From JACMLD01 sp047602295 (GTDB lineage: Bacteria > Bacteroidota > Bacteroidia > Chitinophagales > Chitinophagaceae): a DNA stretch of 64,000 nucleotides. The DNA lies in the NCBI GenBank assembly GCA_047602295.1, contig JASGHP010000001.1, forward strand, positions 3,720,001 through 3,784,000, given 5' to 3'. The translations under genes and the position numbers were made by a program. This document shows, piece by piece, positions 8,974-16,462 of this stretch. The notes below the pieces were generated by a model. That model was given only the letters and a program-made list of their open reading frames with translations. It did no database searches and had not been told where the DNA came from. Each line of letters begins with the position of its first letter. Position 1 is the first letter of the stretch.

Positions 8974-9618
8974 TTATTTATTTAAAATGCTGCTGTCATT
9001 AATGGCAGGCAGCCGAAGTGCTGGTGGCTTGTCAGGTAAAGAAGCCGGCAATTGGTTATCGCTGTCGTGAATATATAGCGCCACTTGTCGTGTTTCGATA
9101 TTGTGATGGGTTACCAGGGTTGTAATCATAAGAGTGGTGCCTAATACAGCCATTATTAGCCCTGGCGAAGTTGTTTTTAGTGAAAGGCTATTGCCGGAAA
9201 CAGAAGAGCTTAATTCAGAAACAGGCTCACGTAGCTTTCCTAAAATAAAAGTAGCGCCAACAATTGCCAGTATCATACCGGTAACAAAACCTATATAGCT
9301 TGTCCATAATCTGGCCATCAGCAACACATTGGCCTGGTGGTATTGATTCTGAAATGAATTGGCTTCCAGGTTTACAAGGGCCTTTAACCTGGTGCTTTGG
9401 ATAATTTCATTCGTACTGGCATTTGCGGGTAGTTTTAATCCGTCAAGTGTTGAACGTAAATCCAATGCAGGACTTTCCTGAATTACATTATGCAGGTAAA
9501 CCAATTGAGCTAAACTGGCCAGGAAGAAGAAAGAAGCCAGTACAATGATGGTTTTGCTCATAAATGGCAGCAGGTTAATCTGCCATTTGCTATTCGATAT
9601 ACGGCTGCTGTTTTCCAT
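8974..9618 (-). CDS. Hypothetical membrane protein
   Basis: A 214-residue protein with three hydrophobic segments: about residues 20-45 (TIIVLASFFFLASLAQLVYL), 108-130 (YIGFVTGMILAIVGATFIL) and 152-170. A periplasmic loop of about 60 residues lies between the first two and a Pro-rich tail at the end. It is upstream of, and probably in an operon with, the small exported protein at 8533-8946. Function unknown. Confidence 0.65.
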   Translation of the reverse strand: MENSSRISNSKWQINLLPFMSKTIIVLASFFFLASLAQLVYLHNVIQESPALDLRSTLDGLKLPANASTNEIIQSTRLKALVNLEANSFQNQYHQANVLLMARLWTSYIGFVTGMILAIVGATFILGKLREPVSELSSSVSGNSLSLKTTSPGLIMAVLGTTLMITTLVTHHNIETRQVALYIHDSDNQLPASLPDKPPALRLPAINDSSILNK

Positions 9619-9911
9619 ATTGCGTATAATATTAACTGGATCAAAAAAGCAAATGATAATCTGTGTGGGAGCGGAGATGTAAAACTTCTTGTTTATTGCG
9701 CAGGGTAGGAGAAGTGTGGATGTTCAAGCTACTACTAAATGCAACAAATAGCAATAACCTTTTCGTGGTATTACCAGCGGAAACAACTTTCTTTTAAGAA
9801 GTATCGAAGATCAAAATAACTATCATTAATGGGGCAACTTTAGAAAGCATAAGTGGTTTCGATAATAAATTTTTAGGCCTTGCGTTAGTATCATCATAAA
9901 AACATTTACCT

Positions 9912-10322
9912 ATGGGATTAACAGAAAAAAGAGCCATTAAATCATTTCAGGATGGGCCTTATCAAACTTTAGTAAAGGAAATAGATACGATTGCGGGGTT
10001 TCCTGTAGAGTTTGATGTAAAATGGGACACGCTTGCAGAACCAGAATACGCACACATGTATGAAGAAGGTTTTACCAAAGTTTATTTCACACCAATGATC
10101 AATGCTTTCAAGGGTATAACTGTAGACGAGATGGGTAAAGAAGCTTTGAAAGAAACCTTAAAAAAAGTAATTATTAAAAATGAAAGCGGAGCCTATTACG
10201 GCAGTACCGCTTATGCTTTTGAAAACGGCGTTTTAACAATAGATCACAAACCTTTTACCAATATTGACGATATATCAGACCGTTCTAAAGAACTGGAAAA
10301 ATTATTGTCAGAAAAAATGTAG
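9912..10322 (+). CDS. Conserved hypothetical protein
   Basis: A 136-residue acidic soluble protein beginning MGLTEKRAIKSFQDG. I recognise no domain; the composition and the clear start suggest a real gene. It lies 12 bases before the next gene and is likely co-transcribed with it. The 293 bases upstream (9619-9911) show no gene or recognised site. Confidence 0.7.
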   Translation: MGLTEKRAIKSFQDGPYQTLVKEIDTIAGFPVEFDVKWDTLAEPEYAHMYEEGFTKVYFTPMINAFKGITVDEMGKEALKETLKKVIIKNESGAYYGSTAYAFENGVLTIDHKPFTNIDDISDRSKELEKLLSEKM

Positions 10323-10334
10323 TTAATAGAAATA

Positions 10335-11015
10335 ATGGAAGCCTATATGAACCTTAAAAAAGTTCCTGTTATAAGCAAGCAGGAACTTTTTCTTTATGCA
10401 GCAGAAAAAGAAAAACCTGTTGAGCTAAAAATTGTAACCCGCGCCGGTTTTGCGTATTACGGAATCGTTGTAAACATCAGCAATACCAGAGACGAAGGTC
10501 AGGCAATTATTTTTCAATTGTTAGATGAAAGATATGGTACATCTAACGGCACATTGCAGATCGCATTGTCAAGCATTGAATCTGTAGAAATTGCAAGAAC
10601 TGAAGATGCACTTGTTTATTTCTCGCAAGGCAAAATAGGGGCTAGCAATCAATACCAGGTTTCCGGTAAACTGGATACACAAAGAGCTTTGAAAAAAATA
10701 GCTGATAGCATCAATGCTCAAACTGGTTTATCAATGCTTATGCCTGAAATAGAACTACCCAGAGATGGCCAGGCTCTAAACCGCATCATTAAGCTATCCC
10801 AAACCATAGAACAGGTTATTGCTGCTGTATTAAAAGAATCGGATGCACTTTCCAGTTGGAAAGAAAAATACAATAAGCTTGTTTTTTCTAATAGCGAATG
10901 GCTTGAGTTGAAAGACGAATCTCCTGTATTGCATATTTATTTCGCATTCAATAATATTGATGCTCCAGAGATTTCGATTCAGGAATTGCAGAAAAAATTA
11001 TTGGGAATACTATAA
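10335..11015 (+). CDS. Hypothetical protein
   Basis: A 226-residue soluble protein. Residues about 25-95 look like a small beta-barrel (ELKIVTRAGFAYYGIVVNI..IIFQLLDERYG..LQIALSSIESVEIA), loosely Sm/LSm-like; this is only an impression. The C-terminal half is helical. It follows the 136-residue protein by 12 bases and ends 28 bases before a terminator hairpin. Confidence 0.65.
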   Translation: MEAYMNLKKVPVISKQELFLYAAEKEKPVELKIVTRAGFAYYGIVVNISNTRDEGQAIIFQLLDERYGTSNGTLQIALSSIESVEIARTEDALVYFSQGKIGASNQYQVSGKLDTQRALKKIADSINAQTGLSMLMPEIELPRDGQALNRIIKLSQTIEQVIAAVLKESDALSSWKEKYNKLVFSNSEWLELKDESPVLHIYFAFNNIDAPEISIQELQKKLLGIL

Positions 11016-11043
11016 CCATACTTTATACAGCTACCCAAAAAAC

Positions 11044-11077
11044 AAAACGCAGACCTGGATCTGCGTTTTGCTTTTTT
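11044..11077 (+). terminator. Rho-independent terminator
   Basis: AAAACGCAGA and TCTGCGTTTT form a 10-bp stem around a 6-base loop, followed by a T tract. It ends the two-gene unit 9912-11015 and may also serve the converging small gene at 11100. Confidence 0.85.
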
Positions 11078-11099
11078 GTATGTGAGAGTAATGTTATTA

Positions 11100-11306
11100 T
11101 CAGCTTTCGTTTTTATGACTATTAACTGCATCAAAAATACTTTTGGCTTTTTCGTATACACTTAACACATTACCATTCTTAAAAGTAATATCGCATCCTG
11201 CATTGTGTTCACTATGGCCAAAGTCAATGCGCATAATCTCATCAGCATTAATATAAATGGGGTCTGTGCCGCGGCCGTTGTTTGGGGTTACTTTAATCAG
11301 CTTCAT
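11100..11306 (-). CDS. Small protein with FlbD-like pattern
   Basis: A 68-residue protein. The pattern KVTPNNG..PIYINADEIMRI followed by ITFKNGNVLSVYEK is reminiscent of FlbD-type small proteins (NG..IYVN.D.I..I...T.G....V.E). No flagellar genes are nearby, so a flagellar role is not suggested. Function unknown. Confidence 0.55.
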   Translation of the reverse strand: MKLIKVTPNNGRGTDPIYINADEIMRIDFGHSEHNAGCDITFKNGNVLSVYEKAKSIFDAVNSHKNES

Positions 11307-11405
11307 GTAAAAGGTTTGGTATTTTGCCAGAATGCTTTAAGTTATTACAAAATCCTGAAATTGCAGTGGTATTGTTTTTGTCTTATTTTTTAAAACCTAT
11401 TTACA

Positions 11406-11603
11406 ATGAACAACAAAAACGGCAGCATCCTTTATTTTTTGCTGGGCATTTATACCATGCTGATTAGCTGGCATTACAATCATTCAATACTCTATCTTAT
11501 CATTCATTATATCTTCTGGCCCATCTATCTTGTATATGAAATATTGAAAGGCAATCTCTCACACGAATTGTGGAGAACCATACCCGCTTCGTATTTCAAC
11601 TAA
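11406..11603 (+). CDS. Small membrane protein
   Basis: A 65-residue product that is largely hydrophobic between residues 8 and 45 (LYFLLGIYTMLISW, then YLIIHYIFWPIYLVYEIL), consistent with two membrane segments. The ATG-to-stop frame is clean and lies in its own intergenic space. No homologue is recognised. Confidence 0.5.
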   Translation: MNNKNGSILYFLLGIYTMLISWHYNHSILYLIIHYIFWPIYLVYEILKGNLSHELWRTIPASYFN

Positions 11604-11617
11604 ACAAGTTGTTGCTG

Positions 11618-12622
11618 TTATTTCACAGGAGCAAGTTTACCATTGCCATCTTCAACGTAAAGCCAATCTGGATTTAAATCGTCCAGTACCAGGACACTTT
11701 GGAGGGAGGAAAACTTTTCTGCATCCTGTTTCCATGACCATGCTAATTTTCCTTTGGGCGTGTATTCAACCACCTGCACACCGGATGCACCCCATTTAGG
11801 GCCGTGGCCTTGCCAGTTGGCTACAATGTAATTGCCGTTTGATAATATTTGGAAACCTGAAAAGAAAGTAGGATTTACTTCTGCCGGGCCGGTTATCGAA
11901 TCCAATAAATTACCATCTTTATTAAAGATGCCTAGTTTTTTATCGTAGCCGGTGCTAACAACTGTATTGCCATTCGCCAATCGCAAAGCCTGCCATGCAT
12001 GCATTTTAGCAGCGTCACCAATAGTTGCCTTCCAAACAATTTCACCTTTCTTATTGCCTTCAAAAAGAACATTGTTAGCGGTGATTAAATAATTGCCGGA
12101 AGCTGTTTCACGCACTAGTCTTGCATAATCAAACCCAGGATATACAACAGTTTGAACAATGGCACCCTTGCCATCAACTTCCACCAAAACAATTCCTTTT
12201 TTATCCTGCCAGTTTACACCTGTCAGCAATGTATTGCCATTGCGCAGCCTGCGTGCTACCTGAGTACCTGGGTAAGTCGTCAATTCAAACACTTTTTTAC
12301 CTGTAGCCAATTCATGCTCTTCGTAACCATTGCCCGTTCCTATCAACACACGTCCATTGCCCACCAATTGCATATCTCTGCCAGCAGGAACCGGCACGTA
12401 CCAATTAGCGGAAGGATTGCTTAAGTCTACCATTGCCAGTTGAGACAAGCCTTCATCTTTCAATAAAAGTTTGTGATGACCATAACCAGTTTTTTGTGCC
12501 TGTGCTGTTTTGGATGCAGTACATCCGCTAAAAATAAATGCTGCAGTCACTACTATATAAAAGTTCACTCGCACAGTTGCAGAAAAGAAATGTCTGTTCA
12601 TTGTATATGGCAATTTTGGCAA
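11618..12622 (-). CDS. Beta-propeller lipoprotein
   Basis: A 334-residue protein with a lipoprotein signal ending in FIFSGC, so it is probably lipid-anchored. The mature part is built of repeated blades such as LRNGNTLLTG, ASGNYLITANN, LANGNTVVSTG and LSNGNYIVAN, which resemble PQQ-like or arylsulfotransferase-type propellers. No catalytic residues are recognised. An alternative start at 12601 also fits. It diverges from the TIM-barrel gene at 12757. Confidence 0.7.
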   Translation of the reverse strand: MPKLPYTMNRHFFSATVRVNFYIVVTAAFIFSGCTASKTAQAQKTGYGHHKLLLKDEGLSQLAMVDLSNPSANWYVPVPAGRDMQLVGNGRVLIGTGNGYEEHELATGKKVFELTTYPGTQVARRLRNGNTLLTGVNWQDKKGIVLVEVDGKGAIVQTVVYPGFDYARLVRETASGNYLITANNVLFEGNKKGEIVWKATIGDAAKMHAWQALRLANGNTVVSTGYDKKLGIFNKDGNLLDSITGPAEVNPTFFSGFQILSNGNYIVANWQGHGPKWGASGVQVVEYTPKGKLAWSWKQDAEKFSSLQSVLVLDDLNPDWLYVEDGNGKLAPVK

Positions 12623-12756
12623 TAAATATACGAACGATGAGCATATACTGCGTCCTGTAGAAACCTGCTTATCTATTAAAACAGCGTTAACCTTGTTATT
12701 TTTGTTTTGTATATTCTATAAGTTTTCATACCATTACCAATAAAGACGCCCACGCT

Positions 12757-13671
12757 ATGCCACATCAATCACGCAAACAATTTTTGCAGACCTCTGTAAT
12801 TTTAACCACTGCTGCAATTGCAGGACTATCATTTACAAATAAAAAAGCACCATTAAATCTTTCTTTTTCTACCCTTGGTTGCCCGGAGTGGACATTTGAC
12901 CAAATTATAAAATTTGCTGCAGCACACGGCTACAAAGGATTAGAGATACGCGGCATATTAAAGGAGATGGATTTGCCAAAAATTCCTGAATTCAGCACAC
13001 CGGAAAATATTGCCAGTACCATGGCATTGATGAAGCAAAATGGATTGCAGTTTGTAGATCTTGGTTCCTCCTGCACATTGCATTTTATGGATGAAGCTAA
13101 ACGAAAAGATAATTTGGAAGAAGGCAGGCGTTGTATAGACCTGGCGCAAAAAATCAAATGTCCGTATGTAAGAGTGTATCCTAATCTTTTTCCAAAAGAA
13201 CAGGACAAACAGGCAACGATACAATTAATAGCATCCGGATTGAAAGAGCTAGGGGATTATGCCAAAGGCAAAAATGTAATGGTATTGATGGAAACGCATG
13301 GAGATGCCGTGCATGTAGATGATTTGGTAACTATTATGGAAGCTGCCAATCAGCCGCAGGCAGGATTAATCTGGGACATCAGTAATATGTGGACGATTAC
13401 CAAGGAACCGCCTGCTATGGTATATAGCAAGTTGAAAAAATACATTCACCACACGCATATAAAAGATGCCAAGTTGGTAGATGGCAAACCGCAATATGTT
13501 TTTATGGGTAAAGGCGATGTGCCCATTTTTGAAGCCATTGACATTTTGAAGAATGATGGTTATAAAGGCTTCTTTAGTTTTGAGTGGGAAAAACGCTGGC
13601 ATCCAGAGCTGGCAGATCCTGAACTGGCATTTGCAGATTTTCCGGAAGCAATGAAGAAGCATTGGCAGTAG
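12757..13671 (+). CDS. Exported sugar phosphate isomerase/epimerase-like TIM-barrel protein
   Basis: This 304-residue protein starts with a Tat/Sec-like leader (SRKQFLQTSVILTTAAIAGLSF) followed by an AP-endonuclease-2/xylose isomerase-like TIM barrel. Landmarks are the first strand SFSTLGCPEWTFDQI, the metal-site Glu in VLMETHGDAVHVDD, LIWDISNMW, the HHTHIKDA His/Asp strand and the terminal FFSFEWEKRWHPE. Relatives act on keto-sugars or inositols; the exact substrate is not deducible. The stop codon leads directly into a 3'-end repeat. Confidence 0.85.
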   Translation: MPHQSRKQFLQTSVILTTAAIAGLSFTNKKAPLNLSFSTLGCPEWTFDQIIKFAAAHGYKGLEIRGILKEMDLPKIPEFSTPENIASTMALMKQNGLQFVDLGSSCTLHFMDEAKRKDNLEEGRRCIDLAQKIKCPYVRVYPNLFPKEQDKQATIQLIASGLKELGDYAKGKNVMVLMETHGDAVHVDDLVTIMEAANQPQAGLIWDISNMWTITKEPPAMVYSKLKKYIHHTHIKDAKLVDGKPQYVFMGKGDVPIFEAIDILKNDGYKGFFSFEWEKRWHPELADPELAFADFPEAMKKHWQ

Positions 13672-13678
13672 ATTAGTA

Positions 13679-13738
13679 ACTCAGTTGGTTGGTTGATTGG
13701 TTGATCGGATTTATGGAATTAGTAATTGGGAATTAGAA
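13679..13738 (+). repeat. 3'-end repeat (GTTGGTTGATTGG and AATTAGTAATT classes)
   Basis: Directly after the isomerase stop codon lies CAGTTGGTTGGTTGATT (13682-13698) and then AATTAGTAATTGGGAATTAG. A matching copy in inverse orientation at 14019-14035 follows the thrC stop, so each of the two convergent genes carries a copy in its own sense direction. Confidence 0.7.
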
Positions 13739-13785
13739 ATCGGGCTTTTAATGCGGACTGACTGGAAAGACTTACATGGCCGCAC

Positions 13786-13845
13786 GTCTTTGCGAATCGC
13801 AGTAGTGGCTTACTAATACTGGGATTTACGCGATGAAGCAATCTG
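13786..13845 (+). repeat. 60-bp REP-like element, copy 1
   Basis: A 60-base element begins GTCTTTGCGAATCGC and ends TTACGCGATGAAGCAATCTG. The end arms can pair (TTGC/GCAA and ATCGC/GCGAT). A second copy of exactly 60 bases lies at 50316-50375 on the other strand, with conserved ends and a diverged middle. Confidence 0.7.
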
Positions 13846-13924
13846 GACTTGCCATACATGAAGATGACTTGCTAAATCAACAACCATACGTTTAAAAGAA
13901 TATCATTTCATATTGCTGGTTAAA

Positions 13925-13977
13925 AATAAAGTAGCCGTTCAATACTTCAAGACGAAGCGATGAACGGCTACTTTATT
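13925..13977. terminator. 17-bp perfect hairpin between convergent genes
   Basis: AATAAAGTAGCCGTTCA (13925-13941) and its exact complement (13961-13977) enclose a 19-base loop. On the minus strand it is followed by a T-rich stretch, so it is a good terminator for the thr operon 70 bases after thrC; it may also serve the isomerase gene. Confidence 0.8.
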
Positions 13978-14009
13978 ATAAAATTTGCTGAAATGTGGTA
14001 ATTGAAAAC

Positions 14010-14045
14010 CTCTTTACTAATCAACCAACCAACTGATCAACTAAT
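14010..14045 (-). repeat. 3'-end repeat following thrC
   Basis: Read on the minus strand, the thrC stop is followed within a few bases by AAATTAGTTGATCAGTTGG and more of the GTTGGTTGATT class. The 17-base core is shared exactly with 13682-13698. Confidence 0.7.
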
Positions 14046-14048
14046 TTC

Positions 14049-15344
14049 TTATCCCAGCAAATACGCTTTCAACTGCTCATAATCTGCATCCATCTTTACT
14101 GAACCCTTCTTCTCCTTTAAAACTTCGCTTACTGATGGTGGTATGGCTACTGTAGTACCGATTACAGGTTCTACTACATCATAGAATTTAACAGGGTGCG
14201 CTGTTTCAAGAAACATTCCTTTATTACCAGGATTATCAGCCAGCCAGCGTTGTAATGCGATGTAACCAACAGCACCATGCGGATCCATCAGGTATTGATA
14301 TTGATTGTACACCTGCTTCAATGCTTCTCTTGTTTCATCATCAGTAATGCTTACGCTGCTGAATACTTTTTTCAGATCACCGGTTTTCTGATGAAAGAGT
14401 TCTAGTATGCGTACAAAATTGCTGGGGTTGCCTACATCCATTGCATTGGAAATAGTAGCTACTGATTTTTTTGTTTGATATTTTTCTGTGCGCAAAAATT
14501 CCGGTACTGTATCATTGGCATTGCAGGCCGCAATAAAATGTTTTACAGGCAAGCCAGTAATGTATGCAAGAATGCCTGCACAGATATTGCCAAAGTTTCC
14601 ACTGGGCACAGAGATTACCGGGGGATTGGTTTTATCTGCCCACTGTTGCCAGGCAAAGAAATAATAAAATTGTTGTGGCAACCAGCGGGCCACATTAATG
14701 GAATTAGCAGAAGTAAGAAACAGTTTTTGGGTGATGCTTGTGTCGGTAAAAGCCTGCTTCACCATTTGCTGGCAATCATCAAAAGTGCCGTTTACTTCCA
14801 GCGCTTTAATGTTTTTGCCAAGTGTCGTCAACTGCTGCTCTTGTACACTACTCACTTTACCGGATGGATAGAGTATCACTACTTCCACGCCGTCTACATT
14901 GTAAAAACCACTGGCAACCGCACCACCGGTATCTCCGGAGGTAGCCACCAGCACCGTTACTTTTTTGTTTTTATCTTTTACAAAATAACCCAGGCATCGG
15001 CTCATAAATCTTGCACCAATATCTTTAAACGCAAGGGTAGGACCATGAAAAAGTTCCAGCGACAAACTATTTTCGGTTACTGGTACCAGTGGTATTTCAA
15101 AATTGACAGTTTCCGCTACAATTTTGCGCAGATCGTTTTCTGGTATAGTATTGCCAACATATGGACTGATTACCTGGTAAGCAATCTCTTCTTTGCTGTA
15201 TTGCTCAATATTATTAATAAGTTCTTTGCTTACCTGTGGCAATGTTTCAGGAAAATACAGTCCTTTATCTGGTGCTTGTCCGTTTATGGTAGCTTCTTTA
15301 AAATCTGCAATCGGTGATTGTTTATTAAGACTATAGTATTTCAT
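14049..15344 (-). CDS. thrC: Threonine synthase
   Basis: This PLP enzyme (EC 4.2.3.1) converts O-phosphohomoserine to threonine, the last step of the pathway. The 431-residue length fits the longer subgroup. Visible are the N-terminal SLNKQSPIADFKEA..GLYFPE, the PLP lysine K107 in HGPTLAFKDIG, ATSGDTGGAVA, the phosphate-binding SVPSGNFGNICAG and the downstream GNPSNFVR. It is the third gene of the minus-strand thrA-thrB-thrC operon, 175 bases after thrB; that gap is filled with two classes of short repeats. Confidence 0.97.
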   Translation of the reverse strand: MKYYSLNKQSPIADFKEATINGQAPDKGLYFPETLPQVSKELINNIEQYSKEEIAYQVISPYVGNTIPENDLRKIVAETVNFEIPLVPVTENSLSLELFHGPTLAFKDIGARFMSRCLGYFVKDKNKKVTVLVATSGDTGGAVASGFYNVDGVEVVILYPSGKVSSVQEQQLTTLGKNIKALEVNGTFDDCQQMVKQAFTDTSITQKLFLTSANSINVARWLPQQFYYFFAWQQWADKTNPPVISVPSGNFGNICAGILAYITGLPVKHFIAACNANDTVPEFLRTEKYQTKKSVATISNAMDVGNPSNFVRILELFHQKTGDLKKVFSSVSITDDETREALKQVYNQYQYLMDPHGAVGYIALQRWLADNPGNKGMFLETAHPVKFYDVVEPVIGTTVAIPPSVSEVLKEKKGSVKMDADYEQLKAYLLG

Positions 15345-15345
15345 T

Positions 15346-15393
15346 TTTAGCTGTGAGCTGTGAGCTGCTAGCTGTTAGCTGCAAGCTTCAAGC
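15346..15393 (-). repeat. AGCTGTTAGCTGC-class repeat between thrB and thrC
   Basis: Tandem variants of AGCTGTGAGCTGCTAGC occupy the space just upstream of the thrC start. It belongs to the same class as the copies at the 3' ends of ppc, folC, hopJ and the 41946 lipoprotein gene. Confidence 0.6.
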
Positions 15394-15471
15394 AATTCGT
15401 TTAATTTTTAATAATCATTTTCTATGCTATTGGCCTTGAATGCACATCTATTTTTTGTGCTGCTCCTGCAT

Positions 15472-15525
15472 TTTCACATTTATCACATTTCCACATTTGT
15501 CACATTTGCTTTATCACATTTATTT
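15472..15525 (-). repeat. GTGGAAATGTG-class repeat at the thrB 3' end
   Basis: On the minus strand, variants of GTGATAAATGTGGAAATGTG run from the thrB stop codon (15520-15522) downstream. Sister copies sit at the 3' ends of valS, purE and the ABC transporter gene. Confidence 0.7.
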
Positions 15526-16443
15526 TATCACTTTAACACCTTCATTATTCAACGTAGTCACATAGGTTCTAAAGTCAATGCCCAGCTTTTGAAAAACCGA
15601 TTGCATTAGTTTTTCTATTTCATTAGCAGTGTGTTGCTCTTTACTGATCATAAAAATAGAAGGGCCAGAACCGGAAATACCGCCACCCAACGCACCTGCT
15701 TCACGACTTTTTGTTTTTACTTCATCAAAACCCGGAATAAGGATGCTACGCACAGGTTCAATAATTACGTCTTCTAATGAACGGCTAATGAGATCATAAT
15801 CGCCTTTCATAAAACCTGCAACCAATCCTGCAATATTTCCCCATTGCTTGATGGCGTCTTTCAACAAAACTTCCTTGCGCAATATTTGTCTTGCATCAGA
15901 AGTTTTTACTTCTATCTGTGGATGCACCACCGTTACAAACATAGGCGGAGCAGTCAACTGCACAATATCCAAAGGAAAAATAGAACGAATCAATGTAACG
16001 CCACCATAAATGCAAGGCGCAATATTGTCTGCATGTTTTACACCGCTGGCCAGCTTCTCACCATTCATAGCAAAACGCACCAGGTCTTCTTTACTGAAAA
16101 AATTATCCAGCAAATGATTGGCAGCAACTACTGCACCAGCAGAACTGGCAGCGCTGGAACCAAGTCCGCTACCAGGCTTTATGCATTTGTCTACTATTAA
16201 ATCAAAGCCAATAGATTTATCAGGATATTCTTCCATCAACGCAATCAATCCTGCGCCTGCAACATTCTTAGCAGGTTCGGTGGGCAAATCATAGCCGTCT
16301 ATATGCTTTATTCTGATGCCGGGTTCACCACCAAGACTAAGCTCCATAATATCCTGCGGATCATTTAATGCCATACCCAATACATCAAAGCCACAAACCA
16401 GGTTGGCCACTGTTGCCGGTGCTGCTATCTTTATTTTCTTCAT
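15520..16443 (-). CDS. thrB: Homoserine kinase
   Basis: A GHMP-family kinase (EC 2.7.1.39) that phosphorylates homoserine with ATP. The 307-residue protein shows the N-terminal VKIAAPATVANLVCGFDVLG-like substrate loop, the ATP-binding motif PGSGLGSSAASSAGAV near residue 92 and the C-terminal GGGISGSGPSIFM. It lies 19 bases after thrA, so the two are co-transcribed. The stop codon abuts a GTGGAAATGTG-type repeat. Confidence 0.97.
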   Translation of the reverse strand: MKKIKIAAPATVANLVCGFDVLGMALNDPQDIMELSLGGEPGIRIKHIDGYDLPTEPAKNVAGAGLIALMEEYPDKSIGFDLIVDKCIKPGSGLGSSAASSAGAVVAANHLLDNFFSKEDLVRFAMNGEKLASGVKHADNIAPCIYGGVTLIRSIFPLDIVQLTAPPMFVTVVHPQIEVKTSDARQILRKEVLLKDAIKQWGNIAGLVAGFMKGDYDLISRSLEDVIIEPVRSILIPGFDEVKTKSREAGALGGGISGSGPSIFMISKEQHTANEIEKLMQSVFQKLGIDFRTYVTTLNNEGVKVIK

Positions 16444-16462
16444 TTTTTATTGAATGCGCTGT

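Noticed and set aside
14475..15317. 280-codon plus-strand open frame
   Set aside because: It lies entirely antisense to thrC, whose motifs are all intact; residues are typical of a shadow frame (many Cys, His, Tyr, no domain).
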